From the NCBI GenBank assembly GCA_964421245.1, contig CAYQVW010000001.1:1-64000 (forward strand): a stretch of 64,000 bases of DNA, read 5' to 3'. The notes under the pieces are model-generated. The model was given only the letters and a program-made list of their open reading frames with translations, did no database searches and was not told the DNA's origin. Shown here in pieces: positions 27,487 to 34,927 of this stretch. The stretch comes from CAYQVW01 sp964421245. Its GTDB lineage: Bacteria; Margulisbacteria; WOR-1; XYC2-FULL-46-14. The position numbers and the translations under genes were made by a program. Numbering within the stretch: the stretch's first letter is position 1; every line of letters begins with the position of its first letter.

Positions 27487-28178
27487 ATATCTCCTAACTT
27501 TAACATCATTATATCAGCTGCCAGCTTTTTATTCCCTTTTCTTTTTATTCCCTGACTAACTTCCTGAATTACTCTGACGCTTTCAAGATTTTTAGGTTCT
27601 CTCTTTTGATAAAAGGCCAGGGTTAGTGAGTTAAGTAATTCATCATTTAAGTCCATCTTTTTTGAGATTTCAAGGAGTTGGTAAGAGTCTTTTGATTTTA
27701 CAATATATTGGTAAATGGCTTTTGCCTCTTCATGAATATCGTTTTGTTCTTTGTCTGGGAAAGTTATTTTTTGGCAACGCGATCTGATAGTTTGCGGTAA
27801 TGCACTTTCGCTATTTGACAATAATATGAAGACTGTCTTTTGAGGGGGTTCCTCTAAGCATTTTAGGAAGCTGTTGGCTGCTTCAATTGTCATTGCTTCT
27901 GCGTTTTTAATAATTGCAAAGAGGTATGATGCTTGGTTTGGGCCATAACGGACTGCTTCTTTTAATTTTCTAATTTGGTCGATTTTTAAAGTAGTCTTGT
28001 CTTTTTCGATAATAACTAGGTCTGGGTGATTATCTTTTGCAATATTCGATGCGCTTTTTGCAAGTTCGAGTGCGGCCTCTAATTTACCACTTTGTGGGGC
28101 TCCAACAAAAAGATAGGCATTGGCAATTCTTTTAGTTTTGAGGATTCCTTCTATAATAGTCTTGATGCGTTGATGCAT
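27471..28178 (-). CDS. holB: DNA polymerase III delta' subunit
   Basis: Clamp-loader subunit of 235 residues. It shows a P-loop-like FVGAPQSGKLEAAL near 24, the LKIDQIRKLKEAV block near 73, AANSFLKCLEEPP near 110 and LPQTIRSRCQKITFP near 132, the sensor region of delta'. The zinc-binding Cys cluster of many DnaX/HolB proteins is missing. It opens the nine-gene unit holB-ricT-HIT-rpsU-lptF/G-TPR-lptD-lipoprotein-lnt, whose genes overlap or lie within 24 nt. Confidence 0.92.
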   Translation of the reverse strand: MHQRIKTIIEGILKTKRIANAYLFVGAPQSGKLEAALELAKSASNIAKDNHPDLVIIEKDKTTLKIDQIRKLKEAVRYGPNQASYLFAIIKNAEAMTIEAANSFLKCLEEPPQKTVFILLSNSESALPQTIRSRCQKITFPDKEQNDIHEEAKAIYQYIVKSKDSYQLLEISKKMDLNDELLNSLTLAFYQKREPKNLESVRVIQEVSQGIKRKGNKKLAADIMMLKLGDIWNKN

Positions 28179-28183
28179 ATACT

Positions 28184-28189
28184 ATTATA
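28184..28189 (-). promoter_or_regulatory. -10 box of the holB-lnt unit, leaderless
   Basis: TGCTATAAT is an extended -10 whose end lies only 5 nt before the holB ATG. It is the only clear promoter before the nine-gene unit. Confidence 0.65.
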
Positions 28190-28197
28190 GCATTTAT

Positions 28198-28623
28198 CTA
28201 ACCTCGGCCATAGGCAGGCTCGGGCTCTGGGAGGGTGACCGAACTAATATCAATTTCTATTCCTTCATCTTCTGTTATTTCAAATTCTACCCCTATCGTA
28301 ATTTGACTGCCCATAGTATAAATATCAGGATCATCTGTTTGGCACGTAACCTCGATGGGTCTTGATAAATGCTGTTCGCTATCTTCAAGATCGATATAAT
28401 CGATTTCCAAGGTTCCCTCGAGTTTAATTTCCTTTGGGCTTATTTCTATTATTCTAAAATCGATAGACTTACTTCCGGCTGTTATTCCGGATTCGTCGGC
28501 ACTTATTGCGTCAAGGGAGCTTCCTGGTCCCATCGAGTTTACTCGTCCAGAATATGGTTGTAGCATTGGGGGTCGACAGGTGGTCTCTGCTCCGTGTAAG
28601 ATCTTATGCATTGTTAAGGTCAT
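28198..28623 (-). CDS. Orphan acidic protein
   Basis: Not recognised. The 141-residue protein is acidic and strand-rich from about residue 50 (IDFRIIEISPKEIKLEGTL, QITIGVEFEITEDEGIEI), like a single beta-sandwich. No signal peptide is seen. AAAGGAG lies 7 nt before the ATG. It is preceded by a FliA-like promoter at 28650-28678 and is separated from holB by 19 nt, so it is probably a single-gene unit. Confidence 0.65.
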   Translation of the reverse strand: MTLTMHKILHGAETTCRPPMLQPYSGRVNSMGPGSSLDAISADESGITAGSKSIDFRIIEISPKEIKLEGTLEIDYIDLEDSEQHLSRPIEVTCQTDDPDIYTMGSQITIGVEFEITEDEGIEIDISSVTLPEPEPAYGRG

Positions 28624-28649
28624 AGTTTTCTCCTTTATTTTGACTGTCT

Positions 28650-28678
28650 TTCTTTCGGTATGAATTTATAGAAATTTC
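28650..28678 (-). promoter_or_regulatory. FliA/sigma-28-like promoter, site 3
   Basis: On the minus strand GAAATTTC, 13 nt, CGAAAGAA, 26 nt before the gene at 28623. The -10 departs from CGATA at one position. Confidence 0.5.
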
Positions 28679-28685
28679 ACGCTAT

Positions 28686-29417
28686 TTAGTAGGGGTCGCC
28701 ACCGCGATAAGGAGATAGGGATCGTTCTGTTTTGTAAGACCTTGCAATTTGTGAAGGATGGACTGAGTAAAATCCAAGTCGTTCTTTACTCCAAGAATCT
28801 CCAATGAGGGCAGTAAATGGAACCCTGATTTCAAAGCAATGAATATTAGTTTCTTTTGTTAAATAACCCTCGCAAACAGCACATGCCAAATCGCTATCGG
28901 CTGCAGTGGAGATAAGAGGAGATTCTTCAAGGTCCATTGAAACATGACGTTGCATTAAGGATGATAGTCCTTCTACAAGCACTCTTTTTACTGACGAGGT
29001 GTATGAAAATCCTAATCTGGCGTAGGCAGAAAGCATCCCTTCTTTCATTATTCTATTTTTTTGTTCTTTCTTTATTGCGACTGCTCTCGAAACAACTCGA
29101 TATCCATGCTTAGCATAGGAAGGAGCCAAGCTTCTGTTGAACTTTTTTGGAAGAGCATAGGGATCAAGCTCAGGATGTTCTCTTGCAAAATTAATTAGAT
29201 CGTCTAGTCTCCACAATAGACCTGGATGAAGAATTAGATCTCTAAATTGGGGTCCAAGTTCATCATCTACCCTTTCTACTGCTAATCTTGTTTCTGGGTG
29301 CAGGGAGCCCTTGTTTGCTAGTAATCCAGCCAAATATCTAGTAGCAGAAGCGTCTTGGTTGTATAGATATCTGTAACCAGCGGACCCATTTGAATATAAA
29401 TTTATTCTGGCACTCAT
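28686..29417 (-). CDS. Orphan protein
   Basis: Not recognised. The 243-residue protein has no signal peptide or TM helix. The first 100 residues look helical (ATRYLAGLLANKG, LLWRLDDLINFAREH) and the last third is strand-like (IHCFEIRVPFTALIG). It ends in an Arg/Ser/Gly-rich tail (TERSLSPYRGGDPY). The start is only about 10 nt from the FliA-like -10, with no ribosome site, so the message would be nearly leaderless. Its stop lies 8 nt upstream of the FliA-like site of the next gene. Confidence 0.65.
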   Translation of the reverse strand: MSARINLYSNGSAGYRYLYNQDASATRYLAGLLANKGSLHPETRLAVERVDDELGPQFRDLILHPGLLWRLDDLINFAREHPELDPYALPKKFNRSLAPSYAKHGYRVVSRAVAIKKEQKNRIMKEGMLSAYARLGFSYTSSVKRVLVEGLSSLMQRHVSMDLEESPLISTAADSDLACAVCEGYLTKETNIHCFEIRVPFTALIGDSWSKERLGFYSVHPSQIARSYKTERSLSPYRGGDPY

Positions 29418-29427
29418 TTCTATATAT

Positions 29428-29456
29428 ATATATCGTCAAATTTAGCACGAAATTTC
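29428..29456 (-). promoter_or_regulatory. FliA/sigma-28-like promoter, site 4
   Basis: On the minus strand GAAATTTC, 13 nt, CGATATAT, followed by an ATATAT run and the ATG at 29417. Confidence 0.6.
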
Positions 29457-29500
29457 AACTTGATTATGCTTTTGTGTTTGTGTAATAATAGGGTGAGTGT

Positions 29501-29576
29501 GCCGCGGTAGCTCAGTTGGTAGAGCAGTAGCCTGAAAAGCTATGTGTCGGCGGTTCAATTCCGCCCTGCGGCACCA
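29501..29576 (+). tRNA. tRNA-Phe(GAA)
   Basis: Full cloverleaf: acceptor GCCGCGG pairs with CTGCGGC (one G-T), D arm with TAGCTCAGTTGGTAGAGCA, anticodon loop CTGAAAA with GAA, and T arm GGCGGTTCAATTCCGCC. The CCA end is encoded (29574-29576), unlike the two tRNA-Thr genes here. An envelope-type gene follows 28 nt later. Confidence 0.95.
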
Positions 29577-29604
29577 TCTTTTTTGTCCAAGGAGGATCGA
29601 TTGC

Positions 29605-30207
29605 ATGAAAAAACTAAAGCAACCAGGACAGGGCGTGTGGTTTTCAATTGGAATATTCTTGTTTCTTCTTGCAATAATAAGTTTGTTTATCTTTGCCTAT
29701 CCAAAATCGGTCGATCTTGAAGTTGTTTTAAAGGGCAGTGGTGTAAGTGTGGGAAATGAAGGTATTGTGATTTTTTCTGTTTTAGCTTTTACCCTGGCCT
29801 CTGTATCTGTTGCCAAAGGATATGAGCTTTTTAAGAAAGAAAAAGATGGCCACAAAGAATTGCTCTCTCTAAAGGTTTCTGAGTTAACCTCTAGTAATCA
29901 TAAAGTTAATTCATTTAATGTTCAGTTGATTGAAAAAAACCAAAAGCTAAAAAAAGAAAGACAGCAATTTTATCTTAAAATAAATGATATGCAGGATCGT
30001 GTTTCTCATACTGATGAGCAAGAGAAGTTATTACACAAGAGTATTATGGTTCTAAAAAAAGATATTGAGAAATTGCTGGGACAAAAAGAACGATTGTTGA
30101 TGGATTTGAATTCGAAGGATTTAGAGATCAGTAAGTTTAAAAAGAAAAAGACTAAATCAAAAAAGAAGGTTGCCACAAGGAGGAAGAAGAAAAATGCGAA
30201 GGCTTAA
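29605..30207 (+). CDS. Two-TM coiled-coil protein
   Basis: Family not recognised. From the ATG at 29605 (GGAGG 9 nt upstream) the 200-residue protein has two TM helices at about 12-31 and 52-70, then a long coiled coil from about 75 to 180 (LIEKNQKLKKERQQFYLKI, EQEKLLHKSIMVLKKDIEKL) and a Lys/Arg-rich tail. Both ends probably face the cytoplasm. It lies between tRNA-Phe and a secreted protein gene and overlaps that gene by 14 bp. Confidence 0.7.
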   Translation: MKKLKQPGQGVWFSIGIFLFLLAIISLFIFAYPKSVDLEVVLKGSGVSVGNEGIVIFSVLAFTLASVSVAKGYELFKKEKDGHKELLSLKVSELTSSNHKVNSFNVQLIEKNQKLKKERQQFYLKINDMQDRVSHTDEQEKLLHKSIMVLKKDIEKLLGQKERLLMDLNSKDLEISKFKKKKTKSKKKVATRRKKKNAKA

Positions 30208-30835
30208 ATGGGTTTTGGTTTTGACGGTTTTGGCTCTTATCTTTTCAGGTCAAATGAGTAGGGGAGATCTAACTTTTTATCTAGTAGATAATTTTGAAGC
30301 TGCCGAGGCTAGTAAGTGGTTTTCTTTTGGAGGCATTAAGGTTGCTGTTGCTGCTAATCCAATTAAAAACTCAAAAGATTTAATCGCAGAATCGTGCGGT
30401 AGTTATGTTTTGAATATTTCAGGTTCTACCAATGATTGGTATGTTGGTGGGATGGGAACAGACTTATCGATTGATGCTAGTCAGTATAGCCGTCTTCAGT
30501 TGGATGTTTATGGCAGTTTGAATTATGGGAAACTAAAAATAGAGCTTTTTGATGATGATAATAACAGTTCGCAAATAGAACAGGATAAGAATTGGCAACC
30601 GATCTATGATGATAAACTGGCGGTAGAAATCCCAATTTTAGGACCAGGATTTACGAGAATTTCTATTCCATTTTCTGCATTTGTTGATGAAAACCCAGGA
30701 GTTGGTGATGATAAATGGAATCCAACTACAAAAAGTGGATCGGCCGGGTTGGTTCGAGTGCAGATGGGCTTTATTTCAAAAGAAAAGGTCGGCAAAGTTA
30801 ACGTTAGTTTAGACAATATTTTATTAACTTATTAA
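30194..30835 (+). CDS. Secreted beta-sandwich protein (CBM-like)
   Basis: A 213-residue exported protein. It has a signal peptide (MRRLKWVLVLTVLALIFSGQMSRG) and a mature domain that starts FYLVDNFEAAEASKWFSFGG and contains SQYSRLQLDVYGS and KLKIELFDDDN, the pattern of CBM11/CIA30-like jellyroll domains that bind carbohydrate. The ending KVNVSLDNILLTY also fits such a fold. The ATG at 30194 is chosen because AGGAGG precedes it and the signal peptide starts there. Ligand unknown. Confidence 0.7.
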   Translation: MRRLKWVLVLTVLALIFSGQMSRGDLTFYLVDNFEAAEASKWFSFGGIKVAVAANPIKNSKDLIAESCGSYVLNISGSTNDWYVGGMGTDLSIDASQYSRLQLDVYGSLNYGKLKIELFDDDNNSSQIEQDKNWQPIYDDKLAVEIPILGPGFTRISIPFSAFVDENPGVGDDKWNPTTKSGSAGLVRVQMGFISKEKVGKVNVSLDNILLTY

Positions 30836-30845
30836 AGGAGGGCAT

Positions 30846-32243
30846 ATGAAAAAATTAGTTTTAGTTTTATTTTTGCTTTTGATAGTTTGCTCTTCTTCTA
30901 TTTTTGCTCTAACCTTTAAAGAGTTTGATCCGACTGGAGTTAGCTATAAGGCTGGTCCGACTGGACCAAGTGAGGAGTTATCGATTCCTTGGGTTGAGGC
31001 AGTCCTTTATCCAAAGAATGTTGAAGCAGGGAAAGACTTTTTTGTAGAAGTTAATTTGGCTTCACCGGTTCGCGAAATAGTTGCAGAACTTGATTCAAAA
31101 AAGAGTTTCCATCTTTTTTCTCAGGACAAAACAAATTGGAATATTGTAATTGCTTCTCAAGATGATTTAAGCGATGGGTTGCATTTCCTAAAAGTAAATA
31201 TTGTAGGCAAAAGAGGAAAGAAGATAACTCGAACTTTGGCCTTTCGTGTGAAGGGCAAAGATAATTATGCAAGAGAGAGCTATAGTTTTCCATTAGAACT
31301 AAAAGAATCAGGAGAAAAAGTTGAGGCACTGCATAAGCAAACGTTTTATTGGGTAAAGAATAAGAACGGTAAAAAGAGCTGGGTAGAAGAATCAAAGGTT
31401 GAAATTCCAAAGCGCGAAATTTTTGTTAAGGCTTATCAGTCTTACTTAAATAAGGATTATGATAAGGCGATCGGTTATTACAATGGTATCGTTATGCTTG
31501 ATCCAAATGATGCTGATGCCCATTATTGGTTGGCAAAATCATTTGATCGCGTTTCCGACAGTGTAGAGGTTACAAAACATCTTAAGGAGACACTTAGGAT
31601 TGATCCAAGTCATGATGGGGCCAATTGGTTAGCTGGCAGAATCGCTCGCTCGCACTATAGAAAGGGAAGGGCTTTAAGGAAGATGGGTAAATCTGCTGAT
31701 GCGATTGCATCTTACAATAAGGCAGTTGAATTGCGTCCTGCTTCTATCTCTTATTGGATGGAGCTTGGAAGCACTTATCAGAGAATGGGTAAACGCGATG
31801 CGGCTGTTTCTTCTTGGAAGCAAGTATTGTTAGTTGATCCGGATAATAAGAATGCTCATGCGTTTTTGCATACCGATTATTATAAGCTTTTAGCTGGAGA
31901 AGAGGTAGCGGTTGAGAGGAAACAGGTAGTTGTAAATAAGAAACCAAGTAGGGGAGAGAAAGAATATATAGAAGTTGTAAAGGCTAGTCGTACTAGTAAG
32001 GGTACCTTAATCTCCTCTGCCTTAAAATCGGTTGTTTCAATGACCCGATCTCTTGGAACCAAGATTTATGAAGATGGTTGGAAGACTCGATTATCCGGAA
32101 AAAATCTTTTAGTAACTTATATTTGTAAGCAAGAGAGGCTTGGAAAGCTCGAGCCTGAAATTTTTACCTTTAAAGTTGATCTTGACAATAGAAAGGTAGA
32201 ACCACATAATAAAAACGCTCGACTACTGATACACCGCTGGTAG
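30846..32243 (+). CDS. Secreted TPR protein
   Basis: Exported 465-residue protein. A clear signal peptide (KKLVLVLFLLLIVCSSSIFA) leads to an Ig-like strand region at about 45-140 (VEAVLYPKNVEAGKDFFVEVN) and then TPR repeats from about 195 to 350 (KAIGYYNGIVMLDPNDADA, AIASYNKAVELRPASISY). A C-terminal domain of about 100 residues has no recognised family. AAAGGAGG precedes the ATG. Its TAG stop is directly followed by the first base of tRNA-Thr(CGT), so gene and tRNA must share a transcript. Confidence 0.8.
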   Translation: MKKLVLVLFLLLIVCSSSIFALTFKEFDPTGVSYKAGPTGPSEELSIPWVEAVLYPKNVEAGKDFFVEVNLASPVREIVAELDSKKSFHLFSQDKTNWNIVIASQDDLSDGLHFLKVNIVGKRGKKITRTLAFRVKGKDNYARESYSFPLELKESGEKVEALHKQTFYWVKNKNGKKSWVEESKVEIPKREIFVKAYQSYLNKDYDKAIGYYNGIVMLDPNDADAHYWLAKSFDRVSDSVEVTKHLKETLRIDPSHDGANWLAGRIARSHYRKGRALRKMGKSADAIASYNKAVELRPASISYWMELGSTYQRMGKRDAAVSSWKQVLLVDPDNKNAHAFLHTDYYKLLAGEEVAVERKQVVVNKKPSRGEKEYIEVVKASRTSKGTLISSALKSVVSMTRSLGTKIYEDGWKTRLSGKNLLVTYICKQERLGKLEPEIFTFKVDLDNRKVEPHNKNARLLIHRW

Positions 32244-32316
32244 GCCGACGTAGCTCAGTTGGTAGAGCAGCTGTTTCGTAAACAGCAGGTCACCAGTTCA
32301 ATTCTGGTCGTCGGCT
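32244..32316 (+). tRNA. tRNA-Thr(CGT)
   Basis: Acceptor GCCGACG pairs with CGTCGGC, anticodon stem GCTGT/ACAGC encloses TTCGTAA with CGT, and the T arm is CCAGTTCAATTCTGG. The discriminator is T; CCA is not encoded. It begins at the base after the preceding stop codon and is followed by a short T-run. Confidence 0.93.
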
Positions 32317-32359
32317 TTTTATGTGATAAATGTATATTCCTCTCAGTCTAAAACAACCA

Positions 32360-32388
32360 GAAATTTCACTCCTTTTTTAACGATAAGT
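32360..32388 (+). promoter_or_regulatory. FliA/sigma-28-like promoter, site 5
   Basis: GAAATTTC, 13 nt, CGATAAGT. An AGAGGGGAT ribosome site follows before the ATG at 32407. Confidence 0.65.
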
Positions 32389-32406
32389 ATATAGAGGGGA
32401 TATAGA

Positions 32407-34131
32407 ATGGGACCAATATTGCAGATTGTCGGTAGGGTGCAGGGACAATTTGAGCAAATGAGGAGTTGTGTTCCTCCAAGCCAAATACAAAGTCTTAGTG
32501 CCATTCAGGATGCCATAGGAAGAATATTGGATCAAATTTCTACCAAACAGAGAGCAGGGTTAATAAATCCGGAAATTGAATTAAATCTCAATTCTTCCTC
32601 AAGACAATCTTCTGAAGGGACTGGGAAAATAGCCGTTCTTGCATTAACCGCGGACCCAATTACTTTTGGGCACATTGGTGCTTTGTTGACAGTTATTGCT
32701 CAACATGAAGCAGATAGGGGGGTCTTTATTACTCAGGGAATTCATGCGTCTAAATCAGGGATAACACCGGCTCATGTTCGTTACAGAATGGTTGAGGCTG
32801 CGGTCAATGCATTTTCGCCTTTGTTGCTTTGTTCTCCATTAGGATTAGAAGATAATCTTCCAGGAGAAGTAAATGTTTTAAGATTAATGGAAATGAATCA
32901 AGGCTTTCCAAATTACAGTTTTATTCAAGTTGGATCGGGAACTAATTCTGAAGCAGCTGCACGTACGCAACAAGGATATTTATCTACTTTTCCTATAGAC
33001 ATGCGAATGTTATCGAGTGCATTTGTGGTGCGAGGAGAAGGGGTGATAGGATCCATTTCATCAACACAAGTAAGAATAGATGGTGCTTTTTGGTTGGTAC
33101 CGGCATCGGTATTAGAGATAATAGTTAGAGAAGGACTTTATAATTTGCCTCAACGGATCAAAGAAAAAGTAGAAATGGCTCCTGTTGTTGATTATATTAA
33201 GGACAATCTAGATCTTATCCTCAAGGACCAAGACAACAATATGAAGGTGGAAGAATTAACCGGAGGATTTGTTGCCAGTGTTTGGTTGTTAAGCTCAAGA
33301 GAGGGAAAAACACAACTGGTATTGAAAAAGGTTAAAGATCTAGAAAAAGATAAAAGGAGAAATCCGGTTGCTCTTCAAAAGGCACTGGCAGAAATATCAA
33401 CTCTTCCTCCTAATCATTATGGAAGAATATCAGTAGAAGAGGATATTTATGATGTTTACGAATATGTTCATCCGGTTAGAAAAGCAATTCCCTCTGATGT
33501 GCGCGAAGTTCTTGTTGAAATGTTGGGGCTTGCAGAAAGTTATGGTATTGAACATGACTTTGTTTTTGAAGATGACCTTGCTCGTTTGCGAACAGATAGA
33601 GAAGCATTTGATCCATCATTAATCACAGCAGAACTTCAACCTAAAAGAAGGAGAATATTTAGACGAGCAATGGATTTAATTGACGATTTTCTTAGTAATG
33701 AAGAGTTTGCGGAAAAATTAAAAAGACTTCCTATCCGAATTGTATATGGAGATCTACGTGAAGCAAATATACTTGTTGGAGAAAAAGGAAGAAGGGTTGC
33801 TGACTGGGATAGTGCAACTTTTCATCCGAGAATAAAAGAAATTGCTAATACAATTATACTTTCATTAATTGAAGGAACTCCCCAGAGGGCTTTTTCAATG
33901 TTAGAAGCTGTTCCTGAAATAATCGAAGAGGCACAAATAAAACTTACTCAAGAAGAGAGAGGCATTTTTTCCAGATATGTTATTTTTGCGTCTCTTTTAA
34001 TCTTGACATATTTTTGTTCTTATTATGTGGGCTTAAAGGATAAAAAGCGCAAAGAAGCACAAATTCTTTTAAATAAGCTGATAGGTTTTTTAGATCTTTT
34101 ACTAGAAAAGCAAGAGCGTCTTTTTATTTAA
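32407..34131 (+). CDS. NadD-like nucleotidyltransferase fused to a phosphotransferase-type kinase
   Basis: A 574-residue two-domain protein. After about 70 variable residues comes a Rossmann adenylyltransferase-like domain (about 70-255): LALTADPITFGHIGAL has the T/HxGH motif of NadD/CoaD-type enzymes, and IGSSSTQVR-like GSISSTQVR near 216 is the second ATP motif. From about 270 an aminoglycoside/choline-kinase-like domain follows: LVLKKV near 313, catalytic loop YGDLREANILVG near 450 (HGD is YGD here) and metal motif VADWDSATFHP near 467. The substrate is unknown; a fused NAD-type salvage enzyme is possible. It is a single-gene unit under a FliA-like promoter. Confidence 0.75.
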   Translation: MGPILQIVGRVQGQFEQMRSCVPPSQIQSLSAIQDAIGRILDQISTKQRAGLINPEIELNLNSSSRQSSEGTGKIAVLALTADPITFGHIGALLTVIAQHEADRGVFITQGIHASKSGITPAHVRYRMVEAAVNAFSPLLLCSPLGLEDNLPGEVNVLRLMEMNQGFPNYSFIQVGSGTNSEAAARTQQGYLSTFPIDMRMLSSAFVVRGEGVIGSISSTQVRIDGAFWLVPASVLEIIVREGLYNLPQRIKEKVEMAPVVDYIKDNLDLILKDQDNNMKVEELTGGFVASVWLLSSREGKTQLVLKKVKDLEKDKRRNPVALQKALAEISTLPPNHYGRISVEEDIYDVYEYVHPVRKAIPSDVREVLVEMLGLAESYGIEHDFVFEDDLARLRTDREAFDPSLITAELQPKRRRIFRRAMDLIDDFLSNEEFAEKLKRLPIRIVYGDLREANILVGEKGRRVADWDSATFHPRIKEIANTIILSLIEGTPQRAFSMLEAVPEIIEEAQIKLTQEERGIFSRYVIFASLLILTYFCSYYVGLKDKKRKEAQILLNKLIGFLDLLLEKQERLFI

Positions 34132-34178
34132 ATCCTTCTGGGTTGGATATTTTTACGATTTATATGTAAAAAATAGAG

Positions 34179-34184
34179 TATAAT
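34179..34184 (+). promoter_or_regulatory. -10 box of the PDDEXK-like gene, leaderless
   Basis: TATAAT ends 6 nt before the ATG at 34191; no ribosome site is seen. Confidence 0.6.
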
Positions 34185-34190
34185 TTCATT

Positions 34191-34595
34191 ATGGCCATAA
34201 CTAAACAAAAAGGAGATATTGCAGAAGCTAAAGTTTTGTCTTATTTAGTCAGCAAAGGGTATAAAGTATTTCTTCCGTGGGGAGAGGATAATCGTTTTGA
34301 TTTGGTCTGCGAGTCAAAAGGTAAGTTTAAGAGAGTTCAGGTGAAATATGTAACTCCAAAGAATGGAGTTATCGATGTTCCTTTGAGAAGTGCTAATAAT
34401 TGGAGTAGATTTAGGTACTCAAATAAAGATGTGGATTTAGTAGCTGCTTATAATCCAAAAAATGATAAAGTTTATTTTATACCATTAAGCGAATTTAATA
34501 ATGTTGCTACAATCAAGTTGAGATTTAAACGGCCGAAAAATTCTCAGCAAAAACTGGTAAAATGGGCAGCAGATTTTGAGGGGTTAAGAAAATAG
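34191..34595 (+). CDS. PD-(D/E)XK nuclease-fold protein
   Basis: A 134-residue protein of the PDDEXK group that includes the group I intron endonuclease I-Ssp6803I. The core is visible: KQKGDIAEAKVLSYLVSKGY near 5 (conserved Glu), DNRFDLVCE near 37 (catalytic Asp) and KRVQVKYVT near 51 (QxK). No DNA-binding add-on is seen. Its stop codon TAG overlaps the 3' end of the convergent tRNA-Thr(TGT) by 2 bp. The proximity to a tRNA is suggestive but no intron is present. Confidence 0.78.
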   Translation: MAITKQKGDIAEAKVLSYLVSKGYKVFLPWGEDNRFDLVCESKGKFKRVQVKYVTPKNGVIDVPLRSANNWSRFRYSNKDVDLVAAYNPKNDKVYFIPLSEFNNVATIKLRFKRPKNSQQKLVKWAADFEGLRK

Positions 34596-34666
34596 CCGCC
34601 GGTCGGAGTTGAACCGACAACCTACGCATTACAAGTGCGTTGCTCTGCCAGTTGAGCTACAGCGGC
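34594..34666 (-). tRNA. tRNA-Thr(TGT)
   Basis: On the minus strand acceptor GCCGCTG pairs with CGGCGGC (one T-G), anticodon loop CTTGTAA carries TGT, and the T arm is GTCGGTTCAACTCCGAC. Discriminator T, CCA not encoded. Its last bases lie under the stop codon of the nuclease-fold gene. Confidence 0.93.
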
Positions 34667-34671
34667 ATCAG

Positions 34672-34702
34672 ATTATCAGTATATCAAATTATCAGGATAT
34701 CA
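34672..34702. repeat. Tandem ATTATCAG(T/G)ATATCA units
   Basis: Two 15-bp units, 34672-34686 and 34688-34702, differ by one base. This low-complexity stretch opens the 261-bp gap before the phosphatase gene. Confidence 0.7.
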
Positions 34703-34723
34703 GTCCAGCGCGCTCTCTTTTAA

Positions 34724-34909
34724 ATAACCCCCAAAAAAGATATAGTTTACTGTTTAGGTTTTGTAGGTGCTGCGATATATTATATATCAACAGCTGCAAG
34801 TGTATGGCTAGGGTTTTTGGGAGTATTGAAAGCAATGGTCTGGCCGGTTTTTGTGGTGCATGGGTTGTTGAATTTGTTTAGGGCTTCGTGCTTCGGATTT
34901 AGTGCTTAA
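34724..34909 (+). pseudogene. Possible remnant of a small two-TM protein
   Basis: A frame opened by the TAA at 34721 and closed by TAA at 34907 reads IVYCLGFVGAAIYYIST, then AASVWLGFLGVLKAMVWPVF and VVHGLLNLF, which looks like a real small membrane protein (hydrophobic, G/A-rich, with YYIST and KAxVWP blocks like small proteins of candidate-phylum genomes). No ATG, GTG or TTG lies upstream of the conserved part, so the gene seems decayed or uses an unusual start. The rest of the 34667-34927 gap holds only repeats. Confidence 0.4.
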
Positions 34910-34927
34910 TCGGTAGTATGTACTATT

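Noticed and set aside
34191..34666. Group I intron in tRNA-Thr
   Set aside because: The tRNA is complete and uninterrupted; only the nuclease fold recalls intron enzymes.
34609..34881. 90-codon frame over the tRNA-Thr(TGT) gene and the following gap
   Set aside because: It runs through a tRNA on the other strand and is out of phase with the hydrophobic frame that looks protein-like.
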